Notes: generated from the letters alone by a model not told the origin. A stretch of DNA of 64,000 nt from Rubellicoccus peritrichatus (GCF_033100135.1 NZ_CP136920.1:5327001-5391000), one strand, 5' to 3'; shown: positions 20,155-29,611, numbered from the stretch's first letter. Numbers and translations are program-made.

Positions 20155-21072
20155 GTGACTCCTAATCTCGAAAAGAAACTGCCGGCCGAATGGGTCGTAC
20201 CAAAGCCCGAATCAGGTTGGCACACGCAAGCCGCACTGGCTGATGACTGGGCTGCCTGCAAGGAAGTGACCCGCGAACATGCCACCAGTTTCTTCTTTGC
20301 ATCCTTTCCCCTACCCGAGGCAAAAAAGCGTGCCGCCTATGCCATCTACGCGCTATGCCGCTGGTGCGACGATATCATAGACGAAGGAGAAGGTAATGAT
20401 AATCCTCCGGAAAAATCACGATTGCTTAAGGAACTGGATGCGATAGAAGCCGGTAAAAGCAGCCTTCCCTTTGCCCGCGCTGTCAACGAAGTGAATCACC
20501 AATACGCCATCCCCAGAGTATTCTGGGAAGACCTGATTGAAGGCGTTTGCATGGATCGTCAGTCAGTCATCATTCATCGCTACGAAGAGCTCGAAGTTTA
20601 TTGTTACCATGTGGCATCCGTCGTTGGATTGATCATGAGCAAAGTTTTCGGCTTAAGTGATCCGGCTGGGGTTCCGCATGCAGTGGATATGGGCATTGCC
20701 ATGCAGTTAACCAATATCCTGCGCGATGTTCTGGAAGACTTTTTAAAAGGCCGTATCTATCTGCCCCTTGATGAGATGAGGGAATACAACACAGGCCCGG
20801 AAGCCATTGCAGCCAAGCGAATCAATAATCAGGAATGGGACGCATTCATGCAGATGCAGGTTGATCGCGCAAACAAACACTATCGATCTGCAGAGATCGG
20901 ATTAAGCTACCTGGCCAACGACGGCTCACGTTTCACCACCAAACTCATGAGCCGCGTCTACGGAGGCATTCTGGGTGAGATCGAAAAGAACAAACTGAAT
21001 GTCTTCGCAGGCCGACTCTACGTTCCAACCTGGAAAAAGGTATTGATCGCACTGAATGCAGTCATGCGCTAG
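20155..21072 (+). CDS. Squalene/phytoene synthase-family protein
   Basis: 305 residues, head-to-head prenyl synthase of the HpnC/HpnD/CrtB type. The first Asp-rich motif is DDIIDE at residues 72-77 and the second is NILRDVLEDFLKGRIYLP near 187-204. Both bind Mg-diphosphate. The reaction joins two farnesyl or geranylgeranyl diphosphates at the membrane surface; which one is not readable. No desaturase or hopanoid genes sit nearby, which leaves hopanoid and carotenoid roles open. A Dxs gene that feeds this pathway is about 15 kb away. The start is GTG at 20155 with an upstream AAGAGGAAAG-like Shine-Dalgarno. Confidence 0.9.
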   Translation: MTPNLEKKLPAEWVVPKPESGWHTQAALADDWAACKEVTREHATSFFFASFPLPEAKKRAAYAIYALCRWCDDIIDEGEGNDNPPEKSRLLKELDAIEAGKSSLPFARAVNEVNHQYAIPRVFWEDLIEGVCMDRQSVIIHRYEELEVYCYHVASVVGLIMSKVFGLSDPAGVPHAVDMGIAMQLTNILRDVLEDFLKGRIYLPLDEMREYNTGPEAIAAKRINNQEWDAFMQMQVDRANKHYRSAEIGLSYLANDGSRFTTKLMSRVYGGILGEIEKNKLNVFAGRLYVPTWKKVLIALNAVMR

Positions 21073-21123
21073 CCAATTACTTGAATGGGAAAAAGGCTTA
21101 GCCATAAAGTCACAGAGAAACCA

Positions 21124-22572
21124 ATGTCTAATGGATTTGGCAAAACCAGGGTTCTTAGTGTTGGTATCACGGATTATTTGCCTAACTCAGGTTTTCCCAA
21201 GCTCAATAAATGCGCAAATAACGCATTGCAGATTCGTTTGGCGCTTCAGGAAACTGCGCAGTTAAATGCGGACTCGGAATTCACTAATCACCTTACTACT
21301 GAAACAACGGCAACGTCACCAAGCAGGGGAATGATCATTAGCAAAATGATGGACCTGGCTGCTGGTTCGAGCACCGATGATCAAATCCTCTTTTACTTCA
21401 GTGGCCATGCACACCACATAAGTGGCATCGACGATATATTCCTGGTTCCGCAGGATGCGTTTACAGACTCAGACCCCACCGCTTTACTTTCGTTAAATCA
21501 AGTAACCGACATTCTACAGTCATCCCAAGCCAAACAGATCATCATTGTGTTGGATTTATGCTTCAGCGGCCCAATATTGTCCGGTAGGCAAACGACATCC
21601 GATCCCGACAAGCTATTGGGTCGGTTCATAAAACAGACAAAAGGGATAACCTTTTTATCTTCAAGTGAATCAATTCTGCAATCGTATGAGCTGTCGCCCC
21701 ATCCTCAGCTCACGCTATTTACAGCCGAATTGATCCAGGCCCTCCGGGGTGAGCCCACAGCACTCGAGCAGAATATACTCACCACGCACTCTTTCTTTAA
21801 GTATCTCTCCACTCAGATTGAGCAAAAGGCTAAGGAACTCGATCTTCCACAAGCTCCGATTCTGCATCACACCAACAATGAAACTTTGTTGCTCGGAGAT
21901 TTTACTGCATTTCTGATTCCTACTCATTCCGTAAACTTCGAAGGACAACCAGTCAAAAGCCTGATCCTGAAAGACTCAAAAAGGGAATCAACCAGCAGCA
22001 TACTGACAAATTGGAAAGATCGCCGATTGACCATCGAACAATTGGAGTATGCGGCGAACAGAGCGTTGACCGAATACCTGCAGGAAGAACTCGACAGCCT
22101 CCGGTCAGGGCTTCGAAAAGAACTCAACTTCTCTGCCTCTGAGTTAGATAACGAAGGCAAACAACTCATTTTCCCCGGAGGCAGTCTTACTTACACTTTC
22201 AAAGGCCAAACCAAAGACCTCGGCTTGTTAATCCGAGAGCTTTCATTGACTCCGGACTGGTTCGACAAACCAGATCAACTCAAACGCTTGATCGAAACGT
22301 TTGAACTCAGTTCCGAAGCATTCGTCTGGGAACTCGGCCTTATACTCGAGCCACTAAAGCAAATCGCATCCCTGGAGGCAAAAGGTTGGCATCCACTTTC
22401 CGAGAGTATTTCGATGACAAAATTCGAAAAAGAAGGGGTCATTATGACAATCGAACCTGAACGCATCACCTTTGAAGGGCTCAATATTCTGAGTATGCTT
22501 GAGGCAGATGGTCAAAACAGCTCTGCTGCCGAATGCGTTGGGGACACGCTTCAACTTTTGCCAACAAGCTAA
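21124..22572 (+). CDS. Stand-alone caspase-like (orthocaspase) protein
   Basis: 482 residues from the ATG at 21124; an in-frame ATG at 21085 would add 13. Residues about 8-255 are a caspase/C14 fold: VLSVGITDY strand, FYFSGHAH with His at 95, and IIIVLDLCFSG with Cys at 146, so the dyad is intact. No signal peptide or membrane helix. Residues about 260-482 are a second domain that I do not recognise, with many acidic and Leu-rich helices. Prokaryotic caspase-like proteins process proteins or act in cell-death and stress schemes; here partner and target are unknown. It is downstream of the prenyl synthase gene but its function does not follow from that. Confidence 0.75.
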   Translation: MSNGFGKTRVLSVGITDYLPNSGFPKLNKCANNALQIRLALQETAQLNADSEFTNHLTTETTATSPSRGMIISKMMDLAAGSSTDDQILFYFSGHAHHISGIDDIFLVPQDAFTDSDPTALLSLNQVTDILQSSQAKQIIIVLDLCFSGPILSGRQTTSDPDKLLGRFIKQTKGITFLSSSESILQSYELSPHPQLTLFTAELIQALRGEPTALEQNILTTHSFFKYLSTQIEQKAKELDLPQAPILHHTNNETLLLGDFTAFLIPTHSVNFEGQPVKSLILKDSKRESTSSILTNWKDRRLTIEQLEYAANRALTEYLQEELDSLRSGLRKELNFSASELDNEGKQLIFPGGSLTYTFKGQTKDLGLLIRELSLTPDWFDKPDQLKRLIETFELSSEAFVWELGLILEPLKQIASLEAKGWHPLSESISMTKFEKEGVIMTIEPERITFEGLNILSMLEADGQNSSAAECVGDTLQLLPTS

Positions 22573-22600
22573 ACAGGAAAAAGATCAACAAATCCCTCGG

Positions 22601-22840
22601 CTATTCTGATGCTCCAGAATAAGTCGGATCCGTATTGTAGTCCATTGGCTCGTAGAGATCGCCATCGGTCTGCTCCTCCTGCATCTCCTTGTTTTCAGCC
22701 CGAACATTATCAATCAGAGTGTCTATTTTCTGTGACTCCGTCTGAGGTTTATTGCCTGTTTGGCAACCGGATGATGAAAATACGATTGCCAAAGTGATAA
22801 AAAGCAATGGAACTGTTTTAGATAGTTGATGTATATTCAT
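22601..22840 (-). CDS. Small lipoprotein
   Basis: 79 residues. A basic start, a hydrophobic core and a lipobox SSSGC with the lipid Cys at 26. The mature part is short, acidic and Gln/Glu-rich (ENKEMQEEQTDGD), with no known domain. A membrane-anchored envelope protein is likely. Convergent with the caspase-like gene. Confidence 0.7.
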   Translation of the reverse strand: MNIHQLSKTVPLLFITLAIVFSSSGCQTGNKPQTESQKIDTLIDNVRAENKEMQEEQTDGDLYEPMDYNTDPTYSGASE

Positions 22841-22911
22841 TTAAGAAAAAAAATGTAACTTCGACTTGAAAAGATGAAACTATTCGTAAGTTAAGGTTTT
22901 ACTATAATATT

Positions 22912-23160
22912 ATGAAAGCACTAAAGATCATCCTCGCCGCCGCCGCTATTCCCGTAATTTTCGCTGCTTCAGCCCAAGCTTGTGGCTGCAAAGGTGGAGA
23001 TAAAGACGGCAAAAAAGAAGCTTCGGTTATCCTCAACGGCTCCGGCTGTGGTGGTGGTAGCTGCGACAAGGACGGCAAGAAGGAAGCCTCCGTTATTCTT
23101 CACGGCTCTGGCTGTGGTGGCGGTAGCTGCGGCGATAAAGACGGTAAGAAAGAAGCATAA
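22912..23160 (+). CDS. Small secreted Cys/Gly tandem-repeat protein
   Basis: 82 residues. Residues 1-22 are a signal peptide (IILAAAAIPVIFAASAQA). The mature part starts CGCKGG and then repeats a 22-23-residue unit: DKDGKKEASVIL, (N/H)GSG, CGGGSC. Two full copies and a third DKDGKKEA end are seen. At DNA level the copies differ at many third positions, so the repeat is conserved for protein reasons. Six Cys in two CGGGSC and one CGC motifs suggest metal or disulfide use; DKDGKKE resembles a short acidic turn but not a full EF-hand. A terminator follows. I do not recognise a family. Possible roles are metal sequestration or a secreted structural peptide. Confidence 0.8.
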   Translation: MKALKIILAAAAIPVIFAASAQACGCKGGDKDGKKEASVILNGSGCGGGSCDKDGKKEASVILHGSGCGGGSCGDKDGKKEA

Positions 23161-23184
23161 GCTTTTTCGACCTAAATGCCTGCA

Positions 23185-23213
23185 AACCAGTTCCTTATGG
23201 AGCTGGTTTTTTT
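23185..23213 (+). terminator. Intrinsic terminator after the Cys/Gly protein
   Basis: AACCAGTTCC and GGAGCTGGTT pair with one G-T wobble around a TTAT loop and run into seven T residues. It ends transcription of the small secreted protein and lies against the stop of the convergent gene. Confidence 0.85.
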
Positions 23214-24078
23214 ATTGTACGACAATATCGAAGGGAAAAAATCGCTCTTCTCCGGAAATCTTGACCTGTGCCCAGAGACGGTACTTTCCAGCTTTTGCTG
23301 TATTGAAAGCAAAGGAAAGCTCGGGTTGCTCCGCTTTTTCGGCCCCAGTATATTTCGGATGCAGGTGGGCAAAGCCTGAAAGCGCCTCATCGAAGGCAAC
23401 CATATGGCCCAGCGCCCCCATGACGGGCTCCAGCTCCACAGCCTGACCAAACTTAATCGCAAAACTATTCTCAACTGCAGTTGATAGCTGCGCTGGAGTC
23501 GATTCCATATCCAGCTCAATCGCGACAGGTTCTGATCCACCGGAACGTGAAATTACTCCATCCTCAGCTGGAATTACCCTAAATTCAAAATCTCCAATCA
23601 CCTTTTGTTGGGTCCGGGATGGAACAAATTCAGCAAAAACGCGATAGCGCCCCGCCTTCTGTGGGGTAAAACTAAAACCCCATTGCCCAGATGGGCCTAG
23701 CGGCTCGGGATGAACGTGATGGTAGTCATCAAGCGATTCATCCACAACCAGCACATGTAACCGCTTTGTATGGGTAATTGCCAGCTCATAGGGGTGTAGA
23801 ATCTTACCTTCACTGGTTTCAAGCGTCAGGGCAAAGAAAGCTTCCTGTCCGGAAATGACAGGCTCCTCAAAGCTCATATCCATTTTTACCGGGAAACTCA
23901 AACGATCCAGATCAATAAAGGTGGGATTATCATCACCACAGAATTCAATCCCATCAACTGAAACAGATGGAGACTGATAATGCAGGAATGTGCATTCCGT
24001 ATCCGGCATGCTCCTCAAGCCGACAAAAAGCAAGGCTGCTATACCTGTGATCAGGCCTATTTGGAGTTTAGTCGTCAT
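23212..24078 (-). CDS. Exported protein with two HxHP motifs
   Basis: 288 residues. An N-terminal hydrophobic segment (IGLITGIAALLFVGLRS) acts as anchor or signal. The mature body shows YHHVHPEPLG near 120 and FAHLHPKYTG near 237, each after a beta-rich segment with FALTLET or SFAIKFG; both fit a duplicated beta-sandwich domain. His-rich HxHP motifs of this type occur in proteins that neighbour copper or metal genes, by recall. Met and Cys residues (FCGDD) occur near the N-terminus. A periplasmic metal-binding role is inferred. The ATG overlaps the stop of the upstream aminotransferase by 4 bp, so they are cotranscribed. Confidence 0.65.
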   Translation of the reverse strand: MTTKLQIGLITGIAALLFVGLRSMPDTECTFLHYQSPSVSVDGIEFCGDDNPTFIDLDRLSFPVKMDMSFEEPVISGQEAFFALTLETSEGKILHPYELAITHTKRLHVLVVDESLDDYHHVHPEPLGPSGQWGFSFTPQKAGRYRVFAEFVPSRTQQKVIGDFEFRVIPAEDGVISRSGGSEPVAIELDMESTPAQLSTAVENSFAIKFGQAVELEPVMGALGHMVAFDEALSGFAHLHPKYTGAEKAEQPELSFAFNTAKAGKYRLWAQVKISGEERFFPFDIVVQ

Positions 24079-25382
24079 CTGGGCAGTTCATTCATTGTAA
24101 CAAAAGCCTGATCGGCGATTTCAAGCGCCTGATCAATATCTTTCTCAGAATGGGTGGCCGAAAGGAACCAATTATGATGTGGATGGAAAAAAGCGGCTAG
24201 GCCATTCCGCCCCTCCATCGCAATGGCACAAAACTGCTGCCAGTCGCGAAAGTTAGTTTCATCGGCAAAACGATAGAAAGGCGTAGCTGGCGGACCTGAT
24301 GCGACAATCGGACGTCCATACTTCTCCCCGAGCGCAACAAGACCGTCCTTGAGCCGAAGCCCGAGTGCGTTCAGCTTTGCAGGGACATCATCGCGCTCCA
24401 GAATCTCAAGCGTCTTCAATGAAGCCGCCATCGGAGCAGCGCTATTCCAAAAGCTACCCGTCAAAAAGACGCGACTGGCTGGAACTCGAAGCTCCTTACT
24501 GCCCAATGCAGCAGAGATTGGGTAACCATTCCCCAGCGCTTTGGAGAAACAAATGATATCGGGTTTTATTCCAAAGACGCGGTGGCTGCCTCCCAGATGC
24601 AAACGGAAACCCGCACGTATATCGTCAAGAATCAGAACAATTCCCTCGTCGTGACAAGTCCGCTCGATGACCTGTAAAAAGTCATTATCCGGCATCTCAC
24701 AATCGCCAAAGCTGGGATGATGGAATGGCGTCACAACAACGCCAGCCACCTTGCCCACATGACGGCGAATCAGCTGGTTAAAACTCTCCAGATCGTTCCA
24801 TTTGAAGGTATGTATCTGACTACGATCCTCTTCGATCAAGCCACCAGGCGTATGCGAACACCAGGGATCAATGCCATGATAGGCACCGGCCACACGAAGG
24901 ATTTTCTTCTTTCGGGTCTGCTCACGGGCGACCCGAATGGCCCAAGAAGTCATGTCACCACCGTTTTTACCAAAGACGCACCAGGCTGAAAAATCGACCA
25001 TATCAACCAGTCGCTCGGCCAGTTCCACCATCCTGGCCGACGGATGATTCATGGTATCTCCATCCTTGCGCTGACGCGCAGCAGCCTCTTCAACTTCGGG
25101 ATGCCCATAGCCCAGGACGATTGGCCCGTAGCCGCACATGAAGTCAATGTATTCGCGACCATCGACATCCCAATAGCGGCTACCACTCGCCCGCTCGGCG
25201 TAATAAGGACTGGCTCCAGGAAGAGCAGCAGCCGGACTTTGATGCCCATAAATCCCACAGGGAATGACTTCTGCGGCACGACGAAACAACTCCATGGACT
25301 TACCAAAGGGTGGAGCCGGTGAATCAGCACGGTGTTCATTCCGTGATTCTCGTTGTGTTTCGTCTTCTGTGGTCAGCTTCAT
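24075..25382 (-). CDS. Class-III PLP enzyme, glutamate-1-semialdehyde aminomutase-like
   Basis: 435 residues, subgroup II aminotransferase fold. FMCGYGPIVLGYGHPEV at the start of the domain, VILDDIRAGFRLHLGG with the PLP Asp, and CFSKALGNGYPISAALG with Lys near 281 make the class certain. The blocks resemble HemL-type aminomutases. The conserved HemL context (heme genes) is absent and the Tyr/Thr set is changed, so it may act on another amino acid or sugar. It is followed by the HxHP gene with ATGA overlap. Length is usual for the class. Confidence 0.82.
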   Translation of the reverse strand: MKLTTEDETQRESRNEHRADSPAPPFGKSMELFRRAAEVIPCGIYGHQSPAAALPGASPYYAERASGSRYWDVDGREYIDFMCGYGPIVLGYGHPEVEEAAARQRKDGDTMNHPSARMVELAERLVDMVDFSAWCVFGKNGGDMTSWAIRVAREQTRKKKILRVAGAYHGIDPWCSHTPGGLIEEDRSQIHTFKWNDLESFNQLIRRHVGKVAGVVVTPFHHPSFGDCEMPDNDFLQVIERTCHDEGIVLILDDIRAGFRLHLGGSHRVFGIKPDIICFSKALGNGYPISAALGSKELRVPASRVFLTGSFWNSAAPMAASLKTLEILERDDVPAKLNALGLRLKDGLVALGEKYGRPIVASGPPATPFYRFADETNFRDWQQFCAIAMEGRNGLAAFFHPHHNWFLSATHSEKDIDQALEIADQAFVTMNELPR

Positions 25383-25535
25383 GTATCCGTCAGCTAGAGA
25401 ATGGCTAAATTGCCAAATGATTCAATCGCTACCTTCATTATTCTAGCGAAGAAACGTGAAGAATGCTTAAAAGAATTATTCCCACAAGCTTTGTGATCTT
25501 TGGGCGAGCTTCGTGTTCTTTGTGACCCAATTTAG

Positions 25536-26324
25536 TTATACACCTTTGGGCAAATAGAGCTCAATTCGCTCAAGCAACAAATTGACCTGCTCGGCGAGTG
25601 GGGAAAAGCCTGCGATCTCCAATGTTCCCAAGCCAAGCTCAACCTGAGCATCAATCTGGTCATTGAGTGCTCGTATCGCAACTTCCGGATTGAGAAAGCA
25701 AATACAAACATCCGAAGGACGCGGTGGCTCTCCCCTGCCCCAATCCAGTTTGCGCGAAACGAGGTTCAACCAGGTAGGAACACCATCGCGGCCTAATTGA
25801 AACTGAGCCAGTCCCTGTGGTCCGTTTTTAAAAAGCTCTCGGCCCTTCTTCTCATGTTCACAAAGCTGACAAAGTGCTCGCAGAACGATGCCGAAATAGG
25901 TTTTCACAAAAGCCTCGCGAAAATCTTTATCTTTGAGTGCTTCCGGACTTGGTTTCAGGAAATCCTCCAGAATCCCTGCAATCTCCTGAAAGATCTTCAC
26001 TTTACCGATCTTGCTGAAACCGCGTGTCGGCATGGGAGGAATCGACTTGCGCCCCTCGAAAGTCGCATTGGCCTGGGCATCGGAGTGAAAGAACAACTCT
26101 ACATCAGCCCGCTCAGTTGCTTTGCCCCAAACAAAGCGACAGTGATTTTCGTAAAGGAAATAGGCCGCGCGCAGACCGGAGCGTGTCTTGAAGGCAATCG
26201 AAAAGGGCTCGCTACCCAAAACAGAGCATGCTTCCGGAGATGCCTTGAGCAAGTCATCCATCGCAGGTAAAACCGCGAATAGATATAAGCGGGCTCGAAG
26301 GTGTTCGATTGCGGCAGGCGTCAT
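25536..26324 (-). CDS. Putative SCP2-like sterol-carrier-fold protein
   Basis: 262 residues with no signal peptide. Two halves each look like an SCP2 fold: residues about 30-140 (GLRAAYFLYENHCRFVWG, ADVELFFHSDAQ) and about 170-262 (SDVCICFLNPEVAIRALNDQ). SCP2 proteins bind lipid or fatty acyl groups in a hydrophobic pocket. The motif fit is moderate. It stands between a GSA-aminomutase-like gene and fabD, both leftward, but the spacing of 60-150 bp does not prove an operon. Function remains open. Confidence 0.5.
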   Translation of the reverse strand: MTPAAIEHLRARLYLFAVLPAMDDLLKASPEACSVLGSEPFSIAFKTRSGLRAAYFLYENHCRFVWGKATERADVELFFHSDAQANATFEGRKSIPPMPTRGFSKIGKVKIFQEIAGILEDFLKPSPEALKDKDFREAFVKTYFGIVLRALCQLCEHEKKGRELFKNGPQGLAQFQLGRDGVPTWLNLVSRKLDWGRGEPPRPSDVCICFLNPEVAIRALNDQIDAQVELGLGTLEIAGFSPLAEQVNLLLERIELYLPKGV

Positions 26325-26388
26325 TGTAGCTGCTGGTTTGGAGATCGCATCCTATCTCCAAAGGGCGAGTTGACTGACAAAAGTAACT

Positions 26389-27288
26389 CTACAGATTCTC
26401 CCATTCACCCTTGGTAATAACAGGCACTTCCTTGTCGATGCGCTTTGCCAAACCAGCCAGGGTATTGCCCGGACCGCATTCATAGAAACTCTGAACACCC
26501 ATCGCCATCATGCTGCGGAAGCAACTCTCCCAAAGCACTGGTGATGTGATCTGCGACACAAGTGCGGCTTTGATGCCATTTGGCTCACTGATCGTATCAC
26601 CGGTTGTGTTGGTTAACACCGGCATGTCTGGTGTTTTAAAGTTAAAACCCTCAATGAATTGCTGGAAAGCTTCTCGAGCCGGTTGCATCAGGCGACTGTG
26701 ATAAGCACCGGCAACCTTGAGCGGAACGGCCATCTTGAACCCTGCGGCTTTAGCATCAGCAACCGCAGCAGCAATGCCTTCCTTGGGACCGGAAATCACG
26801 GTCTGCCCCGGGCAATTCAAGTTGCCCAGATCGACATCGTGCTTTTTCGCCAGTTCACGGGCAGCATCCACGCTACCTCCGATAAGGCTTGCCATGGCAC
26901 CTTCTGTCGCATCGCAGGCTTCCTGCATGAGACGACCACGCTCGGCCACCAGCTGCAAGCCAGTGGCAAAATCATAGGTGCCAGCAATCGCGTGGGCAGT
27001 TAGCTCTCCGAGTGAGAGTCCAGCTGCTGCACTGATTTGAGGGAGTTTCCCCTGCTCTTTCAATGCCTCAACCGCAGCGCAACCATGAACATAAAGAGCC
27101 GGCTGGCAAACCCGGGTCTCAGTAAGTTTCTCCTCCGGGCCATCGAAACATAACTCGGTCAGAGACCAGCCTAGGATCTCATTCGCTTCATCAAATCTAG
27201 CCTTGGCCGCAGCCGAGTTTTCATAAAGGGACGCACCCATGCCAACAGCCTGTGCGCCTTGTCCAGAAAATATAAGTCCGATTGACAT
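26389..27288 (-). CDS. fabD: Malonyl-CoA-ACP transacylase FabD
   Basis: 299 residues. LIFSGQGAQAVGMG begins the domain, GLSLGE has the active Ser at 92, the catalytic His is in AGAYHSRLM and GPGNTLAGL ends the domain. It moves malonyl from CoA to ACP at the start of fatty-acid synthesis in the cytoplasm. A longer frame to 27369 exists, but the ATG at 27288 (MSIGLIFSG) matches the family start. No other fab gene is adjacent. Confidence 0.95.
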   Translation of the reverse strand: MSIGLIFSGQGAQAVGMGASLYENSAAAKARFDEANEILGWSLTELCFDGPEEKLTETRVCQPALYVHGCAAVEALKEQGKLPQISAAAGLSLGELTAHAIAGTYDFATGLQLVAERGRLMQEACDATEGAMASLIGGSVDAARELAKKHDVDLGNLNCPGQTVISGPKEGIAAAVADAKAAGFKMAVPLKVAGAYHSRLMQPAREAFQQFIEGFNFKTPDMPVLTNTTGDTISEPNGIKAALVSQITSPVLWESCFRSMMAMGVQSFYECGPGNTLAGLAKRIDKEVPVITKGEWENL

Positions 27289-27417
27289 CCGACCAAAGTG
27301 ATAGAGGAAGGACGGTGGAGACAAGACCTTATACGAAATTGCAACGCGAATTACTCGCCAAGCTAACAATAGAAGGCATTACAGCCGCTCATGACAAAGA
27401 AGGTCGGGAGGTCAGGC

Positions 27418-28965
27418 CTAATGGCGGAAGTGACGCTTACCGGTGAAGACCATAGCCATGTCGCGTTCGTCTGCAGCAGCAATGACATCTTCGTCCTTCA
27501 CGGATCCACCTGGCTGAATCGCGGCAGTGGCACCTGCTTCAGCAGCGGCAATCAGACCGTCAGGGAATGGGAAAAAGGCATCACTCGCCACAATACTGCC
27601 ATCGAGAGGAAGTCCTGCCTCGCCGGCTTTCCAGACTGCAATGCGAGAAGAGTCCACCCGGCTCATTTGTCCGGCTCCAATGCCCAGAGTCCGGTCGGCT
27701 GTCGCGTAAACAATGGCGTTGGATTTGACATGTTTGACCACTTTCCAGCCAAACATCATGGCGCTCCATTCCTGTTCGGTTGGTTGGCGTTTGGTCACAA
27801 CTTTAAAATCCCCAGGGCGAACTGGATAACGATCACGGTCCTGCATCAGAACACCACCGATGACGCTCTTGACCTCCTGAAGCTCATCTGCTCGCAGATA
27901 ATCCTTGGCGATCATGAGACGGAGATTTTTCTTCTTCGCAAAGACAGCCATAGCCGCCTCGGTAAATTGTGGTGCGATGATGACTTCACAGAAAATCTTC
28001 GAAATGATCTCTGCCAGATCCGCATCCAGCGTCTGATTCATGACGATGATTCCACCGAAAGGCGCCTGCTTATCCGTTTCGAAAGCCTGCTCCCAGGCCG
28101 TTACGAGATTCAGCTCGGAAGCGACCCCACAAGGATTGGTGTGCTTGAGAATGCCAACTGTCGGCTTTTCAAATTCACCAATGAGATAAGTCGCGGCGGT
28201 AATATCGATGATATTGTTGTAGGAAAGCTCTTTGCCCTGCAATTGCTCAAAGCACTCATGAAAACGCCCGTAAAGCGCAGCCTTCTGGTGAGGGTTCTCG
28301 CCGTAGCGCAGCTTCTGTCCCAGAGGAAGCGCAACCCGAATCTGCGAAGGCATCCCAAGGGCACCATCCAGGCTTTGTTTTTCCTCAAGGTAGGTGGCAA
28401 TCGTGCCATCATACTCGCTGGTGCGGTAGTAGACCTTGATGGCCAGCTCCTTACGTAATTCGGAAAGCGTATCTCCGCCCTCGTCCATCGCAGTCAAGAC
28501 GCGGTCATAGTCTACCGGATCGCAAACCACGGTCACAGCGGCATGGTTCTTCGCAGCGCTGCGAAGCATCGACGGACCACCGATATCAATGTTTTCAATG
28601 GCGTCCTCCAAGGTGCAATCGCGGTTGGCAATGGTCTGCTCAAACGGGTAGAGGTTCACCACGACGAGATCGATCAGACCAATCCCATGCTCCGTGGCCT
28701 GCGCCAAATGATCTTCACTGTCACGGCGGCAAAGCAATCCGCCATGAATCATTGGATGAAGCGTCTTGATCCGCCCTTCCATCATTTCAGGGAAACCCGT
28801 ATGCTCACTGACATCCGTGACCTCCAGCCCGGACTCACGCAGGAGCTTTGCGGTACCGCCGGTTGAAAGCAGCTTGTAGCCATGCTTTTCCACGAGAGTC
28901 TTCGCGAAATCCGCGAGACCACTTTTATCACTAACCGAAAGAAGGGCGAGCTTTTCAGATGCCAT
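27418..28965 (-). CDS. purH: Bifunctional AICAR transformylase/IMP cyclohydrolase PurH
   Basis: 515 residues. The N-terminal IMP cyclohydrolase domain has [38 protein letters not shown] and [10 protein letters not shown]. The C-terminal transformylase has [19 protein letters not shown], and near the end the typical [10 protein letters not shown] and [11 protein letters not shown] segments. It makes the last two steps of IMP synthesis in the cytoplasm. The length is usual. It is upstream of fabD on the same strand with about 130 bp between. Confidence 0.97.
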   Translation of the reverse strand: MASEKLALLSVSDKSGLADFAKTLVEKHGYKLLSTGGTAKLLRESGLEVTDVSEHTGFPEMMEGRIKTLHPMIHGGLLCRRDSEDHLAQATEHGIGLIDLVVVNLYPFEQTIANRDCTLEDAIENIDIGGPSMLRSAAKNHAAVTVVCDPVDYDRVLTAMDEGGDTLSELRKELAIKVYYRTSEYDGTIATYLEEKQSLDGALGMPSQIRVALPLGQKLRYGENPHQKAALYGRFHECFEQLQGKELSYNNIIDITAATYLIGEFEKPTVGILKHTNPCGVASELNLVTAWEQAFETDKQAPFGGIIVMNQTLDADLAEIISKIFCEVIIAPQFTEAAMAVFAKKKNLRLMIAKDYLRADELQEVKSVIGGVLMQDRDRYPVRPGDFKVVTKRQPTEQEWSAMMFGWKVVKHVKSNAIVYATADRTLGIGAGQMSRVDSSRIAVWKAGEAGLPLDGSIVASDAFFPFPDGLIAAAEAGATAAIQPGGSVKDEDVIAAADERDMAMVFTGKRHFRH

Positions 28966-29090
28966 GCCCGCCGATTAGATGGACCAAAGAGCGAAGCGCA
29001 AGTGGAAAGGAACCAGATGACGCAGATGCATAGGGTAATATCTTTTTACTGGAAACAGGAAGGCAAGCCGCCTATCAATCTATTCCTAAT

Positions 29091-29582
29091 ATGAAATCGC
29101 CTTTCCTCACTATTTTCCTGACCGCAATCATCACGGCAATTCTGACATCTGCTTTTTGGATCGCAGGAATTACCGTTGGCTACGTTTACTATACAAGCAA
29201 CTACTTCATAGGAGACACCCCGGATTTCGCCGTTTCGGTTGATTCACCTGAACAAGTCAGGATTGGCGAGGAATTTGACCTGGTTGTAAAAGTTTCCAAT
29301 CCCTCTGAAGAGGATTTGAAGCTAGGCAGTATTGATATCTACGACTCACTTCTTGATGGGTTCAAAGTGCTGGAAGTCATTCCCAAACCCAACGAAGAGG
29401 ACAGCATTTTTGAATTCCGTTCATTCTATTTTTCAGAAGAGCTGAAACCTCAGGACAGTGTCACCATAACATTCAAGCTCAAGGGCGCAAAAGCCGGAGT
29501 GTGGACAGGAGACATTGATTCTTGCACGCCATGGGAGCAATTTGTCACATCCGTTCAAACAATCGTCGTGTCGGCAGAATAG
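29091..29582 (+). CDS. Membrane-anchored protein with DUF11/CARDB-like beta domain
   Basis: 163 residues. An N-terminal helix (FLTIFLTAIITAILTSAFWI) anchors the protein. The rest is one Ig-like beta domain (FAVSVDSPEQVRIGEEFDL, VKVSNPSEEDLKLG, DSVTITFKLKGAKAG), a pattern shared by CARDB and DUF11 modules. No catalytic residues. It precedes the HEAT-like gene by 30 bp and probably forms one unit with the next two genes. Confidence 0.65.
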   Translation: MKSPFLTIFLTAIITAILTSAFWIAGITVGYVYYTSNYFIGDTPDFAVSVDSPEQVRIGEEFDLVVKVSNPSEEDLKLGSIDIYDSLLDGFKVLEVIPKPNEEDSIFEFRSFYFSEELKPQDSVTITFKLKGAKAGVWTGDIDSCTPWEQFVTSVQTIVVSAE

Positions 29583-29611
29583 GCCGTGTCATCATTAACC
29601 AATGCCTCCCA

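Noticed and set aside
22866-22908. TATAAT close to the start of the Cys/Gly protein
   Set aside because: It lies only 3 nt before the ATG with no -35 box at proper spacing; the region is just AT-rich.
27391-28458. A 355-codon plus-strand frame opposite purH
   Set aside because: PurH is unmistakable on the other strand; the antisense product has no recognisable domain.
29522-29611. Longer start for the HEAT-like protein
   Set aside because: The extra residues overlap the upstream gene and lack any fit to the helical repeat.
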